Assembly: GCA_934667465.1 (NCBI GenBank)
Contig: CAKUMG010000099.1
Coordinates: 1-11,375, forward strand
DNA from: an uncultured Actinoplanes sp.
GTDB taxonomy: Bacteria; Actinomycetota; Actinomycetes; Mycobacteriales; Micromonosporaceae
Length of the DNA stretch: 11,375 bases
Direction: 5' to 3'
This document shows positions 1 through 4,511 of this stretch, one piece after another. The notes under the pieces were generated by a model. It made no database searches and was not told the DNA's origin. It saw only the letters and a program-made list of their open reading frames with translations. Every line of letters begins with the position of its first letter. The stretch's first letter is position 1. The position numbers and the translations under genes are program-made.

Positions 1-870
1 GCCCTGCTGCATCCCGACGGTCCAGGAGCCGTCGCCGTGCGGCACCACCGTCGGGCCCGCCTCGCTGTGGAAGTGCCCCCACAGGACCAGCCGGGCGCCG
101 AGGTCGGGCGTCGTCATCGGCACCACCGACGCCGCCGGCTGGTGGACCACCAGCGCGTCGACGGGGCGGGACGCGGCCGCCTGCACCATCCGGGCGCCCA
201 GCTGCTCCATCGCGTCGCCGAGGTGGCGCAGGCTGGCGAGGAGTTGCCGGAGCCACCGTGCGATCTTCCCCGCCCACGACGCGCACAGCGCCGACACCTG
301 CCCGATGACCAGCGGCGTCGCCGTGCCGAGGGATGCCGCGACCTCGCCCGCGTAGACCATGAGCCGCGACACCACGGTGGCCACGGCGTCGCGGACCATG
401 ACGCGCACGGTGCCGATGAGCATGCCGGCGCCCTCGGTCATCAGCGCCATGCCTTCGGAAGCCCGCGCAAGGGTGTGCAGGGTGTCCACCCGGCGGCCTG
501 TGTGCGCCCGGTACGCGTCTCCGGCCGCGCCCGTCCATTCGCTCACGTCCCAGCGGACGGCCCGGGCGAGGTTCTCCGCCTCGCCGGTCAGCCGCCCCGC
601 GACGGTGCGCCACGTCCGGGCGTGCTCCGCGATCTGGCCGGGGTCGCCGGCGAGCCAGTCGAGGGCCTCGGAGAGCGGCTTCACGTGTTCGATCAGCCAC
701 GCGACGCCGTACTGCAGGAGCCCGCCGACCGGGTCGAAGGCCAGCGCCAGCGCGTCCAGCCCCGCCCCCACGGCCCCGAGCGCGCCGTCGATCCAGGACC
801 CGTTCTCGACACCGTGGACGATCTGCTCGACGTCCTCCGCGAGAGCGACCCCGCTCCACGCGCCGGTCAC
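1..870 (-). CDS. WXG-motif type VII secretion-associated protein, C-terminus beyond window
   Basis: An uninterrupted reading frame of 290 codons runs from a GTG at 870 to the left edge with no stop, so the protein is longer than seen. The GTG overlaps the stop of the upstream gene (GTGA), which fixes the start and implies translational coupling. Residues 25-75 are hydrophobic and helical-looking (SWIDGALGAVGAGLDAL, then a segment ending in GVAWLIEHV). Residues 75-150 resemble a WXG100-type helical hairpin with the turn EWTG at W112-x-G114, followed by GDAY. Long helices follow to about residue 230; then the composition changes to Pro/Gly/Thr-rich sequence. A larger WXG protein after an EspC-like gene suggests a type VII secretion substrate, and such proteins often carry a C-terminal effector or toxin domain. 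That domain, if present, is off the edge, so toxin activity is inference only. Confidence 0.8.
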   Translation of the reverse strand, partial: MTGAWSGVALAEDVEQIVHGVENGSWIDGALGAVGAGLDALALAFDPVGGLLQYGVAWLIEHVKPLSEALDWLAGDPGQIAEHARTWRTVAGRLTGEAENLARAVRWDVSEWTGAAGDAYRAHTGRRVDTLHTLARASEGMALMTEGAGMLIGTVRVMVRDAVATVVSRLMVYAGEVAASLGTATPLVIGQVSALCASWAGKIARWLRQLLASLRHLGDAMEQLGARMVQAAASRPVDALVVHQPAASVVPMTTPDLGARLVLWGHFHSEAGPTVVPHGDGSWTVGMQQG

Positions 871-1181
871 AACCCTTCCCTCGTACGGGAGATCGCACCC
901 GCGTTGGCCTCGTCCGTGCGCTCGTAGCCGTCGGCGGCCGCGCGGACCAGACCGGCCGTCCGCCGCAGATCCTCGGCGCTGTCCGCGATCTCGTCGACCA
1001 GCACGTCCTGCAGCGCGCCCAGCATCACGGGGACGATCGCGCACAGCTGCCCGTACGCGCCCGGCGCCGCCCGCACAGCCCGCCCCGCGGCCGAGGCGAG
1101 GTCGACGTCGTCCGCCACCTCCCGCACGTGACCGGCATGGGCGTGCAGGTCGGCGGGCCGGAGCTCGAAGGGCCCGGTCAT
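867..1181 (-). CDS. EspC-like type VII secretion target (104 aa)
   Basis: A small, mostly helical protein of the size of the EspC/DUF2580 'type VII secretion target' family. It opens with the family-like pattern of an early acidic/hydrophobic helix (ELRPADLHAHAGHVREVAD), has a central Ala/Leu-rich helix, and ends with a helix carrying GYERTDEAN. Y86-x3-D90 matches the C-terminal YxxxD/E secretion signal known from ESX substrates. It has no signal peptide, as expected for this route. Its ATG at 1181 overlaps the stop of the upstream gene (ATGA) and its own stop overlaps the next start (GTGA), so it is translated as the middle cistron of a three-gene unit. Its role is probably as a secreted partner or export helper for the downstream WXG protein. 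The family is assigned by pattern, not by alignment. Confidence 0.8.
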   Translation of the reverse strand: MTGPFELRPADLHAHAGHVREVADDVDLASAAGRAVRAAPGAYGQLCAIVPVMLGALQDVLVDEIADSAEDLRRTAGLVRAAADGYERTDEANAGAISRTREGL

Positions 1182-1546
1182 CGCCGGTAGCTCGCCAGCA
1201 CCGCGCGCCCCGCCTCGGTGTCGGCGCCGATCGTCTCCTCGACCACCGTGGCCGCCTGCTCGGCGAGGGCTCCGCGGGCGGCCGTCACGGTGGCCAGGAT
1301 GTCGCGGGCCGTGGTGGCCGCGGGTCGCCGGCGGACGGCTTCGTCCAGGTGGAGGTCGAGCAGCTCACCGGAGCGCCCGAGCGTCACCTCGATCAGCCCG
1401 TCGGGGCTCGAAGCCTCGGCGCGCAGCGAAGCCATCCGCGCCGCCAGCTCGCGGGCCTGCCCGGCCCGCCGCTCGAAGCCCTCCTGCCACCGGTCCACGG
1501 CCCGTTCCGCCGCGTCGAGATCGTGGTCGCCGAACACAGCATCCAT
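1178..1546 (-). CDS. YbaB/EbfC-family DNA-binding protein (122 aa)
   Basis: Length and layout match YbaB/EbfC nucleoid-associated proteins. An N-terminal amphipathic helix (residues 10-45, WQEGFERRAGQARELAARM) is followed by a short beta-rich core (about 50-70: GLIEVTLGRSGELLDLHLD) and a C-terminal helix (about 78-115). Members dimerise and bind DNA with low sequence specificity. In actinobacteria diverged copies are often placed directly upstream of EspC/WXG secretion genes, as here; whether this copy regulates the operon or helps package it is unknown. The ATG at 1546 has no Shine-Dalgarno sequence. Instead the hexamer TAATCT lies exactly 6 nt upstream, which is the leaderless arrangement, so the mRNA probably begins at the start codon. 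It is the first gene of the operon. Confidence 0.75.
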   Translation of the reverse strand: MDAVFGDHDLDAAERAVDRWQEGFERRAGQARELAARMASLRAEASSPDGLIEVTLGRSGELLDLHLDEAVRRRPAATTARDILATVTAARGALAEQAATVVEETIGADTEAGRAVLASYRR

Positions 1547-1551
1547 CGATG

Positions 1552-1558
1552 TAGATTA
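1552..1558. promoter_or_regulatory. Overlapping divergent -10 elements (bidirectional promoter)
   Basis: On the minus strand TAATCT (1558 down to 1553) is followed by 6 nt and the ATG at 1546. On the plus strand TAGATT (1552-1557) is followed by 6 nt and an ATG at 1564. Both match the actinobacterial TANNNT -10 pattern at the leaderless spacing, and they share five of seven positions. The minus-strand element would serve the YbaB operon. The plus-strand element would start a transcript at 1564, upstream of or within the MmyB regulator gene. Both assignments come from sequence pattern only. Confidence 0.6.
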
Positions 1559-1625
1559 GCGGTATGGGGGCCTCCGTCATCGGTTTCCGTATGCCGGCAA
1601 CCGCAGACGTGTACCGGCAGTGCAT

Positions 1626-1653
1626 CCCTGGTCAGGGCGATCCGCCGTACGGT
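1626..1653 (+). promoter_or_regulatory. MmyB regulator promoter (-10) with upstream palindrome
   Basis: TACGGT at 1648-1653 sits exactly 6 nt before the GTG at 1660, the leaderless -10 spacing. It overlaps the 8-bp palindrome CCGTACGG (1645-1652). Just upstream is CCCTG-GT-CAGGG (1626-1637), a perfect 5-bp inverted repeat in the -35 region. The latter could be an operator for autoregulation. No good -35 hexamer is visible. Confidence 0.5.
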
Positions 1654-1659
1654 CGAGGG

Positions 1660-2529
1660 GTGAACAACCGAGCCGAGGTGCGCGAGTTCCTCACCAGCCG
1701 CCGCGCCAAGATCACGCCGGAGCGGGCCGGGTTGCCGACCTCCGGGCAGCGGCGCATGCCCGGGTTGCGGCGCAGTGAGGTGGCGGCGCTGGCCGGGATG
1801 AGCGTCGAGTACTACGCCAAGCTCGAACGCGGCACGCTGGCCGGCGTCTCCGCGGGCGTGCTCGAGGCGATCTCCCGCGCGCTGCAGCTCGACGACGCCG
1901 AGCGGGCCCACCTGCTGCGGCTGGCCCAGGCGGCCAACGGCAGCACCGCGCTGCTGCGGACGCGGCGGGCGCGGCCGTCGACCGTACGGCCGAGTTTGCA
2001 GTGGTCCTTGGACGCGATCACCAGCCCGGCCGTCGTCGTCAACAACCGGCAGGACGTGCTCGCCGCGAACCTGCTCGGCCGCGCGATGTACAGCGATGTC
2101 TTCCAGGATCCGGGCGGCACGCCGAACTTCGGCCGCTTCACGTTCCTGGACAGCGCCGCCCACCGGTTCTACCCGGACTGGGACCTGGCCGCCGACATGC
2201 TCGTCGCGAACCTGCGCACCGCCGCCGGCAAGGACCCGCACGACAAGGGCCTGCACGACCTGGTCGGCGAGCTGTCCACGCGCAGCGACGACTTCCGCCG
2301 CCGCTGGGGTTCGCACAACGTCCGGACGCACGGGACCGGGGTGAAGAGCTTCCGGCATCACGTCGTCGGGGATCTCGAGCTCGCGTACGAGAGCATGGAC
2401 CTGCGGGCGGAGCCGGACCTCACGCTGACCATCTTCGCCGCGGAGCCGGCCTCGCCGAGCGCGCAGGCCCTGAGCCTCCTCGCCTCCTGGGCGGCGACCG
2501 AGCTCGGCCTCGCCCCCGCACCAACCTGA
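1660..2529 (+). CDS. MmyB-family XRE-type transcriptional regulator (289 aa)
   Basis: A two-domain regulator. An N-terminal XRE-type helix-turn-helix occupies residues about 35-90, with the family signature PGLRRSEVAALAGMSVEYY followed by KLERG and a C-terminal cap VLEAISRALQLDDAERAHL. A ligand-binding domain of the MmyB/PAS-like type follows at about 108-275 (VVVNNRQDVLAANLLG is typical). The protein binds DNA in the cytoplasm; the ligand is unknown. I chose the GTG at 1660 because family members begin near NNRAEVREFL and because TACGGT lies 6 nt upstream. An in-frame ATG at 1564 would add 32 residues lacking family resemblance, although it also has a leaderless -10. The gene is divergent from the YbaB operon and convergent with the aldo/keto reductase. 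Its target is not obvious from the sequence. Confidence 0.88.
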   Translation: MNNRAEVREFLTSRRAKITPERAGLPTSGQRRMPGLRRSEVAALAGMSVEYYAKLERGTLAGVSAGVLEAISRALQLDDAERAHLLRLAQAANGSTALLRTRRARPSTVRPSLQWSLDAITSPAVVVNNRQDVLAANLLGRAMYSDVFQDPGGTPNFGRFTFLDSAAHRFYPDWDLAADMLVANLRTAAGKDPHDKGLHDLVGELSTRSDDFRRRWGSHNVRTHGTGVKSFRHHVVGDLELAYESMDLRAEPDLTLTIFAAEPASPSAQALSLLASWAATELGLAPAPT

Positions 2530-2648
2530 CAACCTCCACCCTGCCGGTACGCGGCCTCGGCCCGCCGTCGTCGCACGCCCCGTCCCGCGGTGCCGCCCCG
2601 CCACTCACCCCGCCGCCCAGGTCAGTCCGCCGAGCCGCGCGGCCTCAG

Positions 2649-2764
2649 CCCGGCGTCGCCGCGCGGTCCCGGTCCTCCGGGATCGCGCGGTCTCGATCCT
2701 CCGGGATCGCGCGGTCTCAGTCCTCCGGGATCGCGCGGTCTCAGTCCTCCGGGATCGCGCGGTC
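2649..2764. repeat. 24-bp tandem repeat spanning the aldo/keto reductase stop codon
   Basis: Three full copies of a 24-bp unit (2673-2696, 2697-2720, 2721-2744) and a 20-bp copy (2745-2764) are nearly identical; a degenerate fifth copy lies at 2649-2672. The core is TCCTCCGGGATCGCGCGGTC followed by four variable bases. Read on the minus strand, each unit is eight codons in the reductase frame: DRAIPED plus one more codon. That codon is TGA in the two copies nearest the gene, CGA or CGG (Arg) in the next two, and the frame finally ends at TGA 2645-2647 after DRAATPG. The array is therefore an in-frame expansion of the gene's 3' end. Confidence 0.9.
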
Positions 2765-3625
2765 GAACACCGGGCGGGCCTCGTCGGGGTCGGGGCCGTT
2801 CCGCACCCCGGTGTCGAGCGCGTCGATCCCCGCCAGCTGCTCCCCGGTCAGCGTGAACCCGAACACGTCGAAGTTCTCCGCGATGCGTCCCGGGTTCGTG
2901 GACTTCGGAATCGCCGAGCGCCCGTGCTGCAGCTGCCACCGCAGCATCACCTGCGCGGGCGTCCGCCCGTGCTCCGCCGCGATCGCCCCGATCACCGGGT
3001 CCTGCAGGACGTTGCGGCGCTCCTCGCCCCAGCCCGGATAGAACGTGATCCCACCGATCGGCGACCACGCCTGGTCGAGGATCCCGTGCTCGGCGTCGGC
3101 CTTGCGCACGTCCGGCTGCGAGAAGTACGGGTGCAGCTCGATCTGGTTGACGGCCGGCACGATCTCGGTCCGCGCGCGCAGATCGGCGAGGTGCCGCGGC
3201 ATGAAGTTGCTGACACCGATGGCCCGTACGCTGCCGTCCGCCAGCAGCTTCTCCAGCGCCCGGTACGCGTCCACCGTACGGTCGAACCTGTCCGGCGCAG
3301 GCTGGTGCAGGATGAACAGGTCCAGCCGCTCGACCCCCAGCTTGCGCGTCGCCTTGTCGAAGGCACGCAGCGTCTCGTCGTAGCCGTAGTCGCTGACCCA
3401 CACCTTGGTCTCGAGGAACACGTCGTCCCGGTCGATCCCGGACCGCCGGATCCCCTCGCCGACCTCCCGCTCGTTGCCGTACACCGCCGCCGTGTCGACG
3501 TGCCGGTAGCCGACGTTCAGCGCCGCCTCGACGGCCGCCGCGGTCTCCTCCGGCGGGCTCTGGAACACCCCCAGTCCGAGCGCGGGCATCGTCACACCGT
3601 TGTTGAGTACGAGTTCAGGAACCAT
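2741..3625 (-). CDS. Aldo/keto reductase, AKR5-like (294 aa)
   Basis: A cytoplasmic NADPH-dependent (beta/alpha)8-barrel reductase of the AKR superfamily, resembling 2,5-diketo-D-gluconate reductases. The catalytic tetrad is intact: D44 in GYRHVDTAAVYGNE, Y49 in the same block, K74 in ETKVW and H107 in LHQP. The signatures GVSNF (137-141) and AIPKST (238-243, cofactor phosphate binding) are present, and the length is normal for the family. The ATG at 3625 gives the usual start (MVPELVLNNGVTMPALGLGV). It has TACGGT 6 nt upstream and a GGAGG too close to act as a Shine-Dalgarno, so it is probably leaderless. The C-terminus ends inside a tandem repeat whose units carry the stop codon. The gene is convergent with the MmyB regulator and downstream of a methyltransferase relic. 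The physiological substrate cannot be told from sequence. Confidence 0.93.
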   Translation of the reverse strand: MVPELVLNNGVTMPALGLGVFQSPPEETAAAVEAALNVGYRHVDTAAVYGNEREVGEGIRRSGIDRDDVFLETKVWVSDYGYDETLRAFDKATRKLGVERLDLFILHQPAPDRFDRTVDAYRALEKLLADGSVRAIGVSNFMPRHLADLRARTEIVPAVNQIELHPYFSQPDVRKADAEHGILDQAWSPIGGITFYPGWGEERRNVLQDPVIGAIAAEHGRTPAQVMLRWQLQHGRSAIPKSTNPGRIAENFDVFGFTLTGEQLAGIDALDTGVRNGPDPDEARPVFDRAIPED

Positions 3626-3631
3626 CCTCCG

Positions 3632-3637
3632 ACCGTA
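3632..3637 (-). promoter_or_regulatory. -10 element of the aldo/keto reductase gene
   Basis: TACGGT on the minus strand, 6 nt (CGGAGG) before the ATG at 3625. It has the same hexamer, the same next two bases (CG) and the same spacing as the element before the MmyB regulator GTG at 1660. No clear -35 was found. Confidence 0.5.
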
Positions 3638-3726
3638 TGCCGCTCCAGCCGTGCCGGCATGGCTTCCTCGTCACACCCGGGCGGCCGGCCCAGCTCAGGC
3701 CCGTGCCAGCAGCTCGTTGTCGGAGA

Positions 3727-4374
3727 TCAGACCGCCGGCGGCGGCAGCAGCAGCAGCAGCAGCACCAGGCGACCCGGGCGGATATCGCCAGGGTGACGTC
3801 TACACGGGACAACCTTCAGGGCGCCGTTCCGGGCGAGGTGGTCGAGCCACGTGGGTGCGACGTCCCAGGCGCCGGCGGTCACGATGATCGCGTCGCACTG
3901 GTCCTCGCCGGGCACGCCCGCGTCCGCGTCGGCGGCGAGCACCCGGACCCTGCCGCCGTAGCCGGCCCCGTCGAGCAGCCGCGCGGCGCGGTCGGCGACT
4001 TCGGCGTCGATGTCCATGCTGACGACGCGGCCCCTGTCGCCGACGGTCTCAGCGATCATGGCGGCGTTCAGGCCCCCGGAACCGACCTCCGGCACCGTCA
4101 TGCCCGGCTGCAGGCCGGCCTGTTCGAGCATCCGGGCCCGGATGTACGCGGCGGACACCGAGGAGGTCGCCGCTCCGCGCTCGTCGTGTTTCCTGATGAC
4201 GGGCTCGTCGACGCCGTATGCGATCTCCAGCGCTGTGTCCGCCGGCAGGAAACGCTCCCTCGGCACCGTCGAGACGGCCGCTTCCACCGCGGCCGTGGTG
4301 ATCTTCCCGTCCGCGCGGAGCCGGGCCACCAGGTCGGCCCGCAGCCGGGCGGCTCCATCGGCGGTTGCGCTCAT
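3727..4374 (-). pseudogene. Truncated PCMT-like SAM methyltransferase (FxLD lanthipeptide-system type)
   Basis: From an ATG at 4374, with GAAGG 8 nt upstream, the first ~188 residues read as a protein-L-isoaspartate methyltransferase-like domain. Residues 37-62 (VPRERFLPAD, YGVDEPV) and the SAM-binding motif I (EVGSGG, 96-101) are clear, followed by motif II (VVSMDID) and DAIIVTAGAW at 161-170. The whole most resembles the methyltransferases associated with FxLD-type lanthipeptide systems, which have about 400 residues. Around position 3805 the resemblance stops. The frame then continues as unrelated sequence, ends in six leucines encoded by a CTG repeat plus PPPAV, and terminates at 3727. 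Motif I also carries an unusual proline (VPEVGSGG). Substrate-recognition sequence is missing, and no precursor peptide or lanthionine synthetase lies nearby, so I call it a decayed remnant. The FxLD assignment is from memory of the family and less certain than PCMT-like. Confidence 0.7.
3745..3762. repeat. (CAG)6 trinucleotide repeat
   Basis: Six uninterrupted CAG triplets, followed by CAC CAG. On the minus strand they encode the six-leucine tail of the methyltransferase relic; in another minus frame they read as polyalanine leading to an open end LISDNELLARA with a stop at 3695-3697. The tract lies at the 3' side of the breakpoint in the relic. Confidence 0.9.
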
Positions 4375-4443
4375 GGCGCTTCCCTTCGTGGAGCAGTGCT
4401 TCTCGGCCTGTCCAGGGTGTCTTACAGCCGTCCCGCGAATTGA

Positions 4444-4473
4444 TTGACATACATCTCTGTAACAGCCGAGGAT
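4444..4473 (+). promoter_or_regulatory. Promoter of the secreted glycoside hydrolase gene
   Basis: A perfect -35 TTGACA (4444-4449) is followed after 18 bp by GAGGAT (4468-4473), one base from the Streptomyces-type -10 TAGGAT. Transcription would begin around 4480, inside the adjoining CebR-type operator, so a bound repressor would block initiation. The promoter lies in the 137-bp gap between the divergent methyltransferase relic and the hydrolase. Confidence 0.7.
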
Positions 4474-4486
4474 GGGAGCGCTCCCA
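4473..4486. promoter_or_regulatory. CebR operator (perfect 14-bp palindrome)
   Basis: TGGGAGCGCTCCCA is identical to the consensus binding site of CebR, the LacI-family repressor of cellulose and cellobiose utilisation genes in Streptomyces and relatives, which is released by cellobiose. It begins at the last base of the -10 and covers the predicted transcription start, 26 bp before the GTG of the hydrolase. No cebR gene is in the window, so the regulator would be encoded elsewhere. Confidence 0.88.
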
Positions 4487-4500
4487 ACACCCTCTCCACC

Positions 4501-4505
4501 AGGAG
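4501..4505 (+). promoter_or_regulatory. Ribosome binding site of the glycoside hydrolase
   Basis: AGGAG sits 6 nt before the GTG at 4512. It decides the start: the longer open frame beginning at 4365 would run through the promoter and operator, while the GTG yields a complete signal peptide at once. Confidence 0.8.
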
Positions 4506-4511
4506 ACTTCC

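Noticed and set aside
37..1663. Long plus-strand open frames (37-927 and 359-1663)
   Set aside because: Arg/Pro/His-rich translations without domain character, antisense to the coupled minus-strand operon; typical high-GC shadow frames.
2530..2648. Gene or terminator between the MmyB regulator and the reductase
   Set aside because: Only low-complexity Pro/Arg frames; apart from the short palindrome GCCGCGCGGC no hairpin of terminator strength was found.
2649..2764. CRISPR array in the 24-bp repeats
   Set aside because: The units are contiguous with no unique spacers and continue the reductase reading frame; no cas genes are nearby.
4365..4511. Upstream extension of the glycoside hydrolase frame
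   Set aside because: It would translate the -35, -10 and CebR operator and place the signal peptide 49 residues inside the protein.
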